From: Pseudomonadota bacterium
GTDB taxonomy: Bacteria > Pseudomonadota > Gammaproteobacteria > Pseudomonadales > Pseudohongiellaceae
Length of the DNA: 64,000 nucleotides
NCBI GenBank assembly: GCA_027621405.1
Contig: JAQCBT010000019.1
Span: 1 to 64,000, forward strand
Direction: 5' to 3'
The notes beneath the pieces are model-generated. The model searched no databases, was not told the DNA's origin, and saw only the letters and a program-made list of their open reading frames with translations. Each line of letters opens with the position of its first letter. Within the stretch, counting starts at the first letter, position 1. Positions 26,655 through 35,247 of the stretch are shown here, piece by piece. Position numbers and translations under genes: made by a program.

Positions 26655-28184
26655 ATGAGCAGTAAAGCACAGCCACGGCATATCCGTTTGCTGGACACGA
26701 CACTTCGTGACGGCGAACAAACCCAGGGAGTTTCATTTTCCAGCAATGAGAAAATGAATATCGCCCGTGCCCTGCTGCAGTCATTGAAGGTGGATCGTAT
26801 CGAGGTCGCTTCAGCCTGCGTATCAGAGGGTGAAAAGGAAGCCGTGTCCCGAATTACCAGCTGGGCTGAGAAAGAAGGTCTTGCGGACAGGGTCGAAGTG
26901 CTCGGCTTTGTGGACTACAAGCGCAGTGTGGACTGGATCAAGAGTGCAGGCGGCAGGGTGATCAACCTGCTGAGCAAGGGCAGCGAAAAGCATTGTCGGG
27001 AACAGTTGGGCAAAGATCTGCCTACCCACATCGAAGACATCACCCGCACGGTCGAATACGCGCGCGAGCAGGGTCTGCGGGTCAACATGTACCTGGAAGA
27101 CTGGTCTAACGGTTACCGGGACAGCAAGGACTACGTGTTTGGCCTCATCAGCGGCACGGCCAATCTTGGAATCGAGCACTACCTGTTGCCTGACACCCTG
27201 GGACTGATGTCGCCACTGGAAGTTCATGAATCACTGACGGACATGATTGCCTCATTCCCGGACCAGGAGTTCGATTTTCATCCACACAACGATTACGGAC
27301 TGGCCACGGCTAACGTACTGGCGGCAGTGCAGGCCGGTATCAACAATATTCACTGCACCATGAATTGCCTTGGTGAGAGAGCGGGTAATGCCTCGCTCGC
27401 GGAAGTGGCGGTAGCACTCAAGGACAAGCTGGGTATGGAGCTCTCTATCGATGAGACCAATATCGCCCTGTTGTCACGCATGGTGGAAAACTTCTCGGGT
27501 AAATGGATCGCGGCCAACACGCCAATCGTCGGTGCCGACGTATTTACCCAGACCGCCGGAATTCATGCCGATGGTGACTTGAAGGGTAATCTTTATGTGA
27601 CCAACCTGAGCCCGGAGCGATTTGCCCGCAAGCGCAAGTATGCACTGGGCAAGATGAGCGGCAAGGCATCGCTGAAGAATAACCTGGACGAGTTGGGTAT
27701 CCAGCTTTCCGAAGAGGAGCAGGCCAGGGTGCTGGAGCGTATCGTTCAGCTCGGTGATTCCAAGCACATCATCACTTCAGAAGATCTGCCGTTTATTATC
27801 GCCGACGTGATGGAAAGCAAGGACTATCACCACATCACCTTGCTCAACTGCTATATCAACACCGGTTTCAATGTTGAGAGTACGGCCAGCATACGAGTCA
27901 ACTTCGAGGGTGAGGAGTTACAGGGTACTGGCGCCGGCAACGGTGGCTTCGATGCGTTCATGGATGCCATTACCCGCATGCTCAAGAAGAAGAAATTCCA
28001 GATGCCGGAATTGGTAGACTACGAGGTGCATATTCCACGCGGTGGCCAAACCAACGCCTTGACGGAATGTATTATTAGCTGGGAAGGGCCTGAGCGTCGC
28101 TTCAAGACCAGGGGTGTGGATGCAAACCAGGTGATGGCAGCGGTCAAGGCGACGCTACGCATGATCAACCTGTTGCGTTCTTGA
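26655..28184 (+). CDS. cimA: (R)-citramalate synthase, Leptospira-type
   Basis: A 509-residue enzyme of the isopropylmalate/citramalate synthase family: TIM barrel (1-320) with LDTTLRDGEQ (Arg18, Asp19) and HPHNDYG metal ligands, linker, and C-terminal regulatory domain. It closely recalls the Leptospira citramalate synthase; the three residues forming the pyruvate pocket there (Leu81, Leu104, Tyr144) match Leu83, Leu106 and Tyr146 here. I therefore infer pyruvate + acetyl-CoA to citramalate, the first step of threonine-independent isoleucine synthesis. A separate LeuA is at 35248. The upstream frame is open, but ATG at 26655 begins the family-like sequence. The leuB-type gene faces it 218 bases downstream. 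Confidence 0.75.
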   Translation: MSSKAQPRHIRLLDTTLRDGEQTQGVSFSSNEKMNIARALLQSLKVDRIEVASACVSEGEKEAVSRITSWAEKEGLADRVEVLGFVDYKRSVDWIKSAGGRVINLLSKGSEKHCREQLGKDLPTHIEDITRTVEYAREQGLRVNMYLEDWSNGYRDSKDYVFGLISGTANLGIEHYLLPDTLGLMSPLEVHESLTDMIASFPDQEFDFHPHNDYGLATANVLAAVQAGINNIHCTMNCLGERAGNASLAEVAVALKDKLGMELSIDETNIALLSRMVENFSGKWIAANTPIVGADVFTQTAGIHADGDLKGNLYVTNLSPERFARKRKYALGKMSGKASLKNNLDELGIQLSEEEQARVLERIVQLGDSKHIITSEDLPFIIADVMESKDYHHITLLNCYINTGFNVESTASIRVNFEGEELQGTGAGNGGFDAFMDAITRMLKKKKFQMPELVDYEVHIPRGGQTNALTECIISWEGPERRFKTRGVDANQVMAAVKATLRMINLLRS

Positions 28185-28190
28185 TTAATC

Positions 28191-28221
28191 GCGAAAGCCC
28201 ATCTCGGCGCTTTCGCTCTTT
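28191..28221 (+). terminator. Possible terminator after cimA
   Basis: Eight-bp perfect stem (28191-28198 with 28209-28216) seven bases past the cimA stop, followed by TCTTT. The T run is short. Confidence 0.5.
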
Positions 28222-28402
28222 CGTCGGACTCTATTAGCGCCGAAGGCCGCTCTTGGGTCTCCATGCCCAGTCTGCAAGCACAGCTTGCGACTGTTCATAC
28301 TGCGCTCAGAGCTTTCGCTTTGAGACCGATAGGTTTTCTCCTTCGCGTCACCCGGTTCATCCTGTGCTTTGTTGCCAACTGTGGCTCAAAGTTGCGCTTC
28401 AT

Positions 28403-29500
28403 TTAGCTTCTGGAGAGTTCTTCCGCCACCAGGTCACCGAAGGCATCGGTGTTGATAATTTTGGCATCGCTATTCGGTGACTTCAGGTCGGGAGTTGTGA
28501 AACCCTGGGCGAACACGCTTTGCATGGCGTGCCACAGGTTCCTGGCTTCTTCTTCCATGCCGAAACTCATCTCCAGCATCATGGCCACGGAGCCAATCAT
28601 GGAGTAGGGGTTGGCGATGTTCTGGCCTGCGATGTCAGGTGCGGAGCCATGGGAAGGTTCGTAGTAAGCCTTGTCTGGTCCGACACAGGCGGAAGGCATG
28701 AGACCCAGAGAGCCGAGGATGCCGCCGCCCTGGTCGCTGAGAATATCGCCGAACATGTTCTCCATTACCATGACGTCAAACTGGCCCGGGTTGAGGCAGA
28801 GATAGGTCGCGGCTGCATCGACGAGGATGTGTTTGACTTCCACGTCCGGATACTCCTGGCCGACTTCCTCCACAACCTCATTCCACAGCACGCTGGATTT
28901 CAGCACATTGCTCTTGTGGATGTTATGCAGCACCTTCTTGCGTTTCTGCGCAGTAACGAAGGCCACCCGCGCAATGCGCTCAATCTGGTCCTCGTCGTAT
29001 TCCAGGGTCTCTCTCACATAGCGCTTTCCGCTATCTGTGGTACCTGTCTCCTTTTGGCCAAAATACAGCCCGCCCACCAGTTCCCGAATGATGATGAAGT
29101 CGATGCCGTCACCAATGATTTCAGGTTTGAGCGGGGAGAAGTGAGCGATACCCTTGGGCAGGTAAACCGGTCGGAAGTTGGCAAAAGTGTCATAGCGACG
29201 ACGCAGGGGCAACAGGGCGCCTCGCTCGGGCTGCTCATCAACCGGAATCTTCTTCGATTCTTCATGGCTCAGTCCAATAGGCCCCTTCATTATAGCGTCA
29301 GCCCGGTCGCACAGCGCCTTGGTCTCTTCCGGAAAAGAGTGGCCGTGACTGAAATAGGCGGAGGCACCGAAGGGGGCATGCTGCAGATCGAATTCGATAT
29401 CGTTGCGTGATTCCACGAGACGCAGGATCTTCTCTGCCTCTGCCGTGATTTCTGGTCCAATACCGTCGCCGTCCAGCAGTGCTATCGTTTTAGCTGCCAT
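28403..29500 (-). CDS. leuB: 3-isopropylmalate dehydrogenase-type enzyme
   Basis: A 365-residue NAD-dependent beta-decarboxylating dehydrogenase. The start is [11 protein letters not shown]. Substrate-binding Arg residues are in the [21 protein letters not shown] region, a metal-binding site is near [14 protein letters not shown], and the NAD motif is [14 protein letters not shown]. It matches LeuB in length and layout. LeuB enzymes can also oxidise beta-methylmalate, so with the neighbouring citramalate synthase it could serve both leucine and isoleucine routes (inference). leuC and leuD are not in the window. The ribosome site AAGG lies just before the ATG. Confidence 0.88.
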   Translation of the reverse strand: MAAKTIALLDGDGIGPEITAEAEKILRLVESRNDIEFDLQHAPFGASAYFSHGHSFPEETKALCDRADAIMKGPIGLSHEESKKIPVDEQPERGALLPLRRRYDTFANFRPVYLPKGIAHFSPLKPEIIGDGIDFIIIRELVGGLYFGQKETGTTDSGKRYVRETLEYDEDQIERIARVAFVTAQKRKKVLHNIHKSNVLKSSVLWNEVVEEVGQEYPDVEVKHILVDAAATYLCLNPGQFDVMVMENMFGDILSDQGGGILGSLGLMPSACVGPDKAYYEPSHGSAPDIAGQNIANPYSMIGSVAMMLEMSFGMEEEARNLWHAMQSVFAQGFTTPDLKSPNSDAKIINTDAFGDLVAEELSRS

Positions 29501-29713
29501 ATCCTTGTCTTACCTGTGTGTATTGTGGAAATCTGTCGCGGAATCACGTCCCGCTGCGAGGCGCGTAATTTATCACAGGGACGCTGCCGCTTAACAGTTT
29601 GCGAGGGGAATCTGCTCCACAGGAGGGCGAATTAAAAGCGAGCAAGGCCGGTTGCAGGCGACTATCGCCAAGGTATGGGCGCTAGTGTCTGGAGAATACA
29701 CGAACCGGGGGTT

Positions 29714-29899
29714 TCAGGGGTTGAGAGCCTGCAACACCACGGCAACCTGACGGATGAAGATCAGAGTAAGAATAATGACGATTGTGTACACAACGCCATC
29801 GCTCAATTCCATACCGAAGAAAGTCTTTGGCTTTTTACCGCTATCTGATTCGGAGCCCGAATCAAGATTACTACTGGTATCTTCGTCGTCGAAACTCAT
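29714..29899 (-). CDS. Small acidic membrane protein
   Basis: A 61-residue ORF: an acidic, Ser-rich N-terminus (DDEDTSSNLDSGSESDSG), a short basic link (KKPK) and one C-terminal hydrophobic helix of about 21 residues (residues 36-56). An AAAGG ribosome site lies 8 bases before the ATG. It follows tRNA-Leu on the same strand and may be read from that promoter. The family is not recognised; the plan resembles tail-anchored small proteins. Confidence 0.5.
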   Translation of the reverse strand: MSFDDEDTSSNLDSGSESDSGKKPKTFFGMELSDGVVYTIVIILTLIFIRQVAVVLQALNP

Positions 29900-30079
29900 T
29901 GCTTGGCCTTTGGGTATGTCAGTTATTGCGCTGGATAAACCATCTCAAACAAGCGTATCGGCAGCAATTCTCTACCCTTCAACACTAGAATCGCTCAGGA
30001 TTTGCCTGCCTGGGCGAATATACGAGCGATCCTGGCCCACTAGCCGATGGATTTCTTCCCCGATCCAGGGCTAAAGAGC

Positions 30080-30166
30080 TGGTACCAGCGGGCGGACTTG
30101 AACCGCCACGCCCGTGAGGGCAATGGATTTTGAATCCATCGTGTCTACCAATTTCACCACGCTGGC
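30080..30166 (-). tRNA. tRNA-Leu (anticodon CAA)
   Basis: An 87-base class II tRNA with CCA encoded. Anticodon stem ATGGA/TCCAT closes the loop TTCAAAA, giving anticodon CAA. The T arm is GGCGG-TTCAAGT-CCGCC, and the long variable arm has CCC/GGG. The acceptor stem is GCCAGCG/CGCTGGT, so the first pair is G-U rather than G-C. Its own promoter is 53 bases upstream. Confidence 0.95.
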
Positions 30167-30218
30167 ACGTACCGCCTGCAGGATCAGCCACTGGGGCCGG
30201 CCGTTCAGCGAGCCGCGC

Positions 30219-30247
30219 ATTATACCAATTGCCCTCTACACCGCAAA
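30219..30247 (-). promoter_or_regulatory. Promoter of tRNA-Leu
   Basis: On the minus strand TTTGCG (30242-30247), 17 bases, TATAAT (30219-30224), followed by GCGCGGC. A GC-rich discriminator after a consensus -10 is typical of stable-RNA promoters under stringent control. Confidence 0.7.
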
Positions 30248-30341
30248 GAATCTGTGGCCTGCGCGGGAATGGGGCAGGCTCAGGCTCTTTTCTCGGACGC
30301 CGGTTTTCTATAGTCTGGCCGCTCGCAAAATCGAGCCCGCT

Positions 30342-31406
30342 ATGAAACCCAGTGAATTCAGCTATCAATTGCCGGAGCAGTTGATCGCCCATTTCCCCAC
30401 CGAGCAACGAACGGCCAGTCGGCTGCTGTGTCTGGATGTGGATTCCGGCACCTTGCAGCACAGGCGCTTCCCGGACCTTGTCGGCTATCTCGATGAGAGG
30501 GATCTGCTGGTTTTCAATAACACCCGAGTCATACCTGCACGCCTGTTCGCTATCAAGCAGACCGGTGGCCAGGTGGAAATCCTGATTGAGCGGGTGCTGG
30601 ATGACGGCCGCTTCCTGGCCCAGCTGCGGGCAAGCAAGTCACCGAAGCCAGGCATGCAGCTGTTCCTGACCAACGAATCCGATGGGAAGGAACCTGGCGA
30701 AGGGGCAGCAGTACTGGAAGTCCTCGGCAGGGATCAGCAGTTCTTCGAGCTGAAGCTGGTCTCTGGTGGCGAACTGGGGGCGGTATTGGATTCCTACGGG
30801 CATATGCCGCTGCCGCCCTATATAAAGAGGCAAGACGAGGAACTGGACCAGGAGCGCTATCAGACTGTCTATGCCAGGGAATCGGGCGCCGTTGCCGCGC
30901 CCACCGCAGGGTTGCACTTCGATGATGAGCTGCTGGAACAAATCAGAAAGAAAGGGGTGAGCACTGCATTTCTCACCCTGCATGTTGGTGCCGGCACCTT
31001 TCAACCCGTGCGAGTCGACAACATCGAAGACCACCAGATGCACAGAGAGCGCATCAGCGTTGATCAGTCGGTGGTCGATGCCGTGGCCGAATGCAGGCAA
31101 CGGGGCGGGCGGGTCGTGGCGGTGGGAACCACCAGTGTGAGAAGCCTTGAATCAGCCGCCTTGGAGGGAGAGTTGCGCCCCTACCAGGGCGAAACAGAAA
31201 TCTTTATTTATCCGGGTTATGAGTTTAAGGTCGTTGATGCGATGGTGACAAATTTCCATTTGCCTGAATCCACCCTTCTTATGTTGGTTAGTGCGTTCGC
31301 CGATCAAAAAATGATACTTGACGCCTATGCAGAGGCAGTTGCGCAACAGTATCGCTTCTTCAGCTATGGAGATGCCATGTTCCTTTATCACAGAGCCCGG
31401 GATTGA
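30342..31406 (+). CDS. queA: tRNA preQ1 ribosyltransferase-isomerase
   Basis: A 354-residue enzyme adding the ribosyl part of SAM to preQ1 in tRNA, giving epoxyqueuosine. Family segments: [18 protein letters not shown] at the start, [20 protein letters not shown] and the C-terminal [17 protein letters not shown]. The frame is open upstream, but ATG at 30342 gives the standard N-terminus MKPSEFSY. The usual partners tgt, yajC, secD and secF do not follow; mdh does. It is divergent from tRNA-Leu. Confidence 0.95.
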   Translation: MKPSEFSYQLPEQLIAHFPTEQRTASRLLCLDVDSGTLQHRRFPDLVGYLDERDLLVFNNTRVIPARLFAIKQTGGQVEILIERVLDDGRFLAQLRASKSPKPGMQLFLTNESDGKEPGEGAAVLEVLGRDQQFFELKLVSGGELGAVLDSYGHMPLPPYIKRQDEELDQERYQTVYARESGAVAAPTAGLHFDDELLEQIRKKGVSTAFLTLHVGAGTFQPVRVDNIEDHQMHRERISVDQSVVDAVAECRQRGGRVVAVGTTSVRSLESAALEGELRPYQGETEIFIYPGYEFKVVDAMVTNFHLPESTLLMLVSAFADQKMILDAYAEAVAQQYRFFSYGDAMFLYHRARD

Positions 31407-31483
31407 GCCCGAACGCTAAGCCAGAACTGGTTCGGGGGGCTGTTTTACTGGCCCCCGAGCCCGCCCACAGGGCAATTTTGTTC

Positions 31484-31492
31484 TGCTATAAT
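31484..31492 (+). promoter_or_regulatory. Extended -10 promoter of mdh
   Basis: TG-C-TATAAT (TG at 31484-31485, TATAAT at 31487-31492), 46 bases before the mdh ATG. The -35 region is weak, as is common with an extended -10. Confidence 0.65.
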
Positions 31493-31538
31493 CCGCTTCC
31501 CTGAAATCCAACTTCACACGACAAGGAAACCCAGACCA

Positions 31539-32516
31539 ATGAAAGCCCCAGTGCGCGTCGCCATTACCGGAGCAGCAGGCCAGATCAGCTATTCACTTCT
31601 ATTCAGAATCGCCTCAGGCGCCATGCTCGGACCGGATCAGCCCGTCATCCTGCAATTGCTGGAAATCACGCCAGCCCTTGGTGCCCTGGAAGGCACGGTG
31701 ATGGAGATCGAGGACTGCGCATTCCCGCTGGTGGCTGGAATCGTACAGACAGACGATCCCAATGTGGCATTCAAGGACGCAGATTACTGCCTGCTGGTGG
31801 GTGCGCGTCCCCGTGGTCCTGGCATGGAGCGCAAAGACTTGCTGGCAGCCAATGCCCAGATTTTCTCGGTACAGGGCAAGGCAATCAATGATCACGCCAA
31901 TCGCGATGTAAAGGTGCTGGTGGTAGGAAATCCCGCCAACACCAATGCACTCATCGCCTATCGCAATGCACCGGATCTGAATCCCGGCCAGTTCACCGCC
32001 ATGACCCGTCTCGATCACAACCGGGCTATCTCCCAGCTTGCGGCGAAGACTGGCAAACACAGTACGACTATCAAGCACATGATCATCTGGGGTAACCATT
32101 CCGCGACCCAGTATCCAGACATCCACCACTGCACCGTCGACGGCACTGCTGCGATGGATCTTGTGGATCAGGACTGGATGAGCAGCGATTTCATTCCTAC
32201 CGTGCAGCAGCGCGGTGCCGCCATCATCAAGGCGCGGGGCGCTTCCAGCGCAGCCTCCGCTGCCAGTGCCGCTATCGAACACATGCGGGACTGGGCCCTG
32301 GGTACGTCCGGTGGCGTGGTGAGTATGGGAATTCATAGTGATGGCAGCTACGGTGTGGAAGAAGGTCTCATCTACTCCTTCCCGGTTACCTGTGAAGGCG
32401 GTAACTACACGATTGTGCAGGGACTACAGATCAATGACTTCAGTCAGGATCTTATGAACAAGACCGAGCAGGAACTCAGGGAAGAGCGCGACGCGGTTGC
32501 CGACCTCCTGCCGTGA
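31539..32516 (+). CDS. mdh: Malate dehydrogenase
   Basis: A 325-residue NAD-dependent malate dehydrogenase of the cytosolic-like type (MDH type 2), interconverting malate and oxaloacetate in the citric acid cycle. Visible: the dinucleotide loop [18 protein letters not shown], the Arg loop [25 protein letters not shown], the catalytic [13 protein letters not shown] and the IWGNHS His. It has its own extended -10 promoter and an AAGGAAA ribosome site. A perfect hairpin follows its stop, and a histidine kinase gene begins 44 bases downstream. Confidence 0.96.
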   Translation: MKAPVRVAITGAAGQISYSLLFRIASGAMLGPDQPVILQLLEITPALGALEGTVMEIEDCAFPLVAGIVQTDDPNVAFKDADYCLLVGARPRGPGMERKDLLAANAQIFSVQGKAINDHANRDVKVLVVGNPANTNALIAYRNAPDLNPGQFTAMTRLDHNRAISQLAAKTGKHSTTIKHMIIWGNHSATQYPDIHHCTVDGTAAMDLVDQDWMSSDFIPTVQQRGAAIIKARGASSAASAASAAIEHMRDWALGTSGGVVSMGIHSDGSYGVEEGLIYSFPVTCEGGNYTIVQGLQINDFSQDLMNKTEQELREERDAVADLLP

Positions 32517-32523
32517 TGAAGTG

Positions 32524-32554
32524 TTGCCAGCCTCATGAAGCATGAGGCTGGCAA
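32524..32554 (+). promoter_or_regulatory. Strong hairpin between mdh and the kinase gene
   Basis: A perfect 14-bp stem (32524-32537 with 32541-32554) with a 3-base loop, starting 8 bases past the mdh stop. No T run follows, so it is a poor intrinsic terminator. The only ribosome-site-like sequence before the kinase ATG (GAGG at 32544-32547) lies inside the right arm, so the hairpin may limit kinase translation or protect the mdh mRNA end. Confidence 0.55.
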
Positions 32555-32560
32555 TTCGCC

Positions 32561-33652
32561 ATGGGTCCCGATTCCTTCCAACTTGTACTCCGCAGCCAGT
32601 TCTGGATCTTCCAGTTAATCGGTTGGTCGATCTGGGTATTGATGCTGGTTCTGCGGGACCTGTTCTTCGTACCTCCCGAATACATTTTCTCCCGGGCGCT
32701 GGTGTTCAGTATGAGTGCAGTGGTGGGCATGGTGCTGACCACGGGCCTGCGCTACCTGTATCGACTCGTGTGGGAGAAAGGATTCGTAGTCCGCTTCCTG
32801 GTCACCTGGTTCGGGTCCTTGCTCGCCTCCTTGTTGTGGCAGCCTTTTCGCAATACTTTCGCACTGTTGCCGTTCGGGGAGATATTCGATCTTCGCAGTG
32901 CGGGCGCGGAAGATCTTTTCGATGGGGTGTTTTCCTCGTCTTTTCCACTCTTGCTATCGTGGAGTGGTCTCTATTTTATCTTCAAGTATTACCAGCTTTT
33001 CCAGGCGGAGAAAGAAAAGAGCCTGCGCTCCGAGGCACTCGCCCACGAGGCGCAGCTGCTCATGCTGCGCTACCAGTTGAACCCGCATTTCCTGTTTAAC
33101 ACCCTCAATGCCATTTCGACCCTGGTGCTCTCCAAATCCACAGAGAAAGCCAACGAGATGGTGACCAAGCTGAGCAAGTTCCTGCGTTACTCCCTCGATC
33201 ATTCGCCCCTGGACAGGGTGAGCTTCGCTCACGAACTGGAGACCTCTCAGTTGTATCTGGATATCGAGAAAGTCAGGTTTGGCGAGCGGCTGCAGCTTGA
33301 GCTCGATATCGATCCCGACGCGGAGCAGGCGCTGGTACCCACGATGTTATTGCAGCCGATCATCGAAAATTCGATCAAGCACGGTATTTCCAAGGCAGAA
33401 AAGGGCGGGTGCATCACTATTAGCGCGAAAAAGGAAGGTGATAACCTTACTATTAGCGTGACAGACGACGGCCCCGGCCTGGCAAAGGAAGATCTGCTCG
33501 ACAAGTCTTTCTCTTTCTCAAAAGGTGTTGGAGTCAGTAATATCAGAAACAGGCTGAGTGAGATCTATGGTGAAAATCACAGCCTGGAATTCTTGAACGC
33601 CCAGCCTTCCGGGCTAACGGTAAAGGTAACTATTCCCTATGACAGAGAATGA
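32561..33652 (+). CDS. Sensor histidine kinase, LytS/YehU type
   Basis: A 363-residue membrane kinase. The N-terminal 145 residues hold about four hydrophobic helices. They are followed by the His_kinase segment LNPHFLFNTLNAISTL, with phospho-accepting His176, and an ATPase domain with the N box IIENSIKHG and the G box DDGPGL. It pairs with the LytTR regulator whose gene overlaps its end by 14 bases. The signal is unknown. A start at ATG 32561 places any ribosome site within an upstream hairpin. Confidence 0.9.
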   Translation: MGPDSFQLVLRSQFWIFQLIGWSIWVLMLVLRDLFFVPPEYIFSRALVFSMSAVVGMVLTTGLRYLYRLVWEKGFVVRFLVTWFGSLLASLLWQPFRNTFALLPFGEIFDLRSAGAEDLFDGVFSSSFPLLLSWSGLYFIFKYYQLFQAEKEKSLRSEALAHEAQLLMLRYQLNPHFLFNTLNAISTLVLSKSTEKANEMVTKLSKFLRYSLDHSPLDRVSFAHELETSQLYLDIEKVRFGERLQLELDIDPDAEQALVPTMLLQPIIENSIKHGISKAEKGGCITISAKKEGDNLTISVTDDGPGLAKEDLLDKSFSFSKGVGVSNIRNRLSEIYGENHSLEFLNAQPSGLTVKVTIPYDRE

Positions 33653-34457
33653 TCCAAGCAAGTTAACTGCCGTCATTGTTGACGATGAAGAACTGGCGCG
33701 AAAAGGGTTGCGCCTGCGCCTGCAGGAAATCGATTCTGTCTCCGTGCTGGGTGAATGCGGCAATGGCAAGGAGGCAATGCGCGCAATCGTTGAATTCGAG
33801 CCCGATATCCTATTCCTGGATATCGAGATGCCGGGTATGAATGGCTTTGAATTGATATCGGAAATCCAAACCGAAGTCATGCCTATGATCATCTTCGTAA
33901 CGGCCTACGATTCCTATGCCATCGAGGCATTCAAGGTCCATGCAGTGGACTACCTGCTCAAACCTGTTGAGTTGCCACGACTGCAGGAAGCCATAGCGGC
34001 TTGCGCTCAGCGCAAGCTGGAACGGGAGGCGGGGGACGAAAAACAGCGCCTGTTGGAGATGGTAGTTGCGCTGTCCGGCAAATCAGAGGCAGCCATCGGT
34101 GAGATCCTGGACAGTGGAGAAGCCCTCGTAGAGCCTGTGGATCGTCTTGCTATCAAGGATGGCTCGTCCATAACCTTCGTGCCGGTGCGTGACATAGACT
34201 GGATCGATGCGGCGGGGGACTACATGTGTGTGCATGCCCAGGGGGAAACCCACATCATGCGTACCACCATGAAGGACCTGGAAGCGAAACTGGACCCGAC
34301 TATATTCCAGCGGGTGCATCGTTCAACGATCGTAAACCTGGAAAGAGTGGAGAAAGTTTCTTCCCATATCAACGGTGAGTTTCATCTCACCCTGAGTTGT
34401 GGCTCTTCATTGAAGATGAGTCGTTCCTATAAGGAAAAGGTCAAACATTTCTTCTAG
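33639..34457 (+). CDS. LytTR-family response regulator
   Basis: A 272-residue regulator. The receiver domain (1-125) has Asp16/Asp17 (VDDEE), phospho-accepting Asp61 (LFLDIEMPG) and the late Lys (YLLKPVE). A LytTR DNA-binding domain follows at about 165-270, with the RVHRSTIVNLERVEKV segment typical of AlgR/YehT-like proteins. The gene starts inside the kinase gene (14-base overlap), so the pair is made together. Target genes are unknown. It is convergent with the Lrp gene, 14 bases apart. Confidence 0.93.
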   Translation: MTENDPSKLTAVIVDDEELARKGLRLRLQEIDSVSVLGECGNGKEAMRAIVEFEPDILFLDIEMPGMNGFELISEIQTEVMPMIIFVTAYDSYAIEAFKVHAVDYLLKPVELPRLQEAIAACAQRKLEREAGDEKQRLLEMVVALSGKSEAAIGEILDSGEALVEPVDRLAIKDGSSITFVPVRDIDWIDAAGDYMCVHAQGETHIMRTTMKDLEAKLDPTIFQRVHRSTIVNLERVEKVSSHINGEFHLTLSCGSSLKMSRSYKEKVKHFF

Positions 34458-34471
34458 TTTCGACGGCGTCA

Positions 34472-34957
34472 CTAATTCTTGCTCAAGTGATTTAGCGGCA
34501 GGGCAGTGGTGTTTTTCACTTCACGCAACATGAAGCTGGAATGCACGTCCGATACCCCTTCGATGCGGGTAATCTTGTTGAGCAGGAATTCCTGGTAGTA
34601 CTCCATGTCCGGCACCAGCACCTTGAGTTGGTAGTCCGCCGACTGTCCTGTGATCAACAGGCATTCGATCACCTCGGGATAGCCACCCACGATTCGCTCA
34701 AATGCCTCGAATCGATCCGGGGTATGGCGATCCATGCTGATCTGGATCAGGGCAGTGAGCTTAAGGTTCAACTTCGATGGATTGAGCAGGATGGCCTGCC
34801 CCTTGATGATCCCGGCATCTTCCAGTTGCTTGACCCTTCTCGCGCAGGGGGAGGGAGAGAGGCCTATTCGCTCCGCCAGTTCCAGATTTGTGATGGCGCC
34901 ATCGCTCTGCAATTCCTGCAGAATGCGGCGATCGAGTTTGTCTAATTGCTGGGTCAT
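34472..34957 (-). CDS. Lrp/AsnC-family regulator
   Basis: A 161-residue transcription factor. The N-terminal winged helix-turn-helix reads LDKLDRRILQELQSDGAITNLELAERIGLSPSPCARRVKQLE, and a RAM ligand-binding domain follows. It resembles Lrp more than AsnC in the DNA-binding part. It is divergent from leuA with 290 AT-rich bases between, so leucine-responsive control of leuA and of itself is a natural inference. Confidence 0.92.
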   Translation of the reverse strand: MTQQLDKLDRRILQELQSDGAITNLELAERIGLSPSPCARRVKQLEDAGIIKGQAILLNPSKLNLKLTALIQISMDRHTPDRFEAFERIVGGYPEVIECLLITGQSADYQLKVLVPDMEYYQEFLLNKITRIEGVSDVHSSFMLREVKNTTALPLNHLSKN

Positions 34958-35002
34958 AGGCGGGTCTCGCTGTGTGGAAAAAGCTATCTTAACAGCCTTA
35001 TT

Positions 35003-35063
35003 GAAATAAATCCCTAATATAAAGCGAAATATTGGTTATTTATTTCATAAAAGCCGGCTTTTA
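35003..35063. promoter_or_regulatory. AT-rich operator region between lrp-like gene and leuA
   Basis: Holds a 9-bp inverted repeat GAAATAAAT / ATTTATTTC (35003-35011 with 35038-35046) and, right beside it, a 16-bp perfect palindrome TAAAAGCCGGCTTTTA (35048-35063). AT-rich inverted repeats upstream of a divergent Lrp gene are likely binding sites for that protein. The rest of the gap (35064-35247) shows no Leu-rich leader peptide. Confidence 0.5.
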
Positions 35064-35247
35064 ATGGAAACTGTGCATAGAAATGCTACGGGTCATGCTC
35101 TATGCTTCACATCCTAGCGATCGGGTTGTCGCCACAAGCGAAGGCCCGCTGGCCAGGAATCCCAAAAGGAGTCCAGGGCCGTGTATCGCAAGCTAACAGC
35201 AAATCCAGCACATGACGGGTAGTCAGGACAGGTAGTGGAGAACAATC

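Noticed and set aside
35095-35196. Possible leader peptide before leuA
   Set aside because: An ATG frame exists, but it has few Leu codons and no following attenuator hairpin with a T run.
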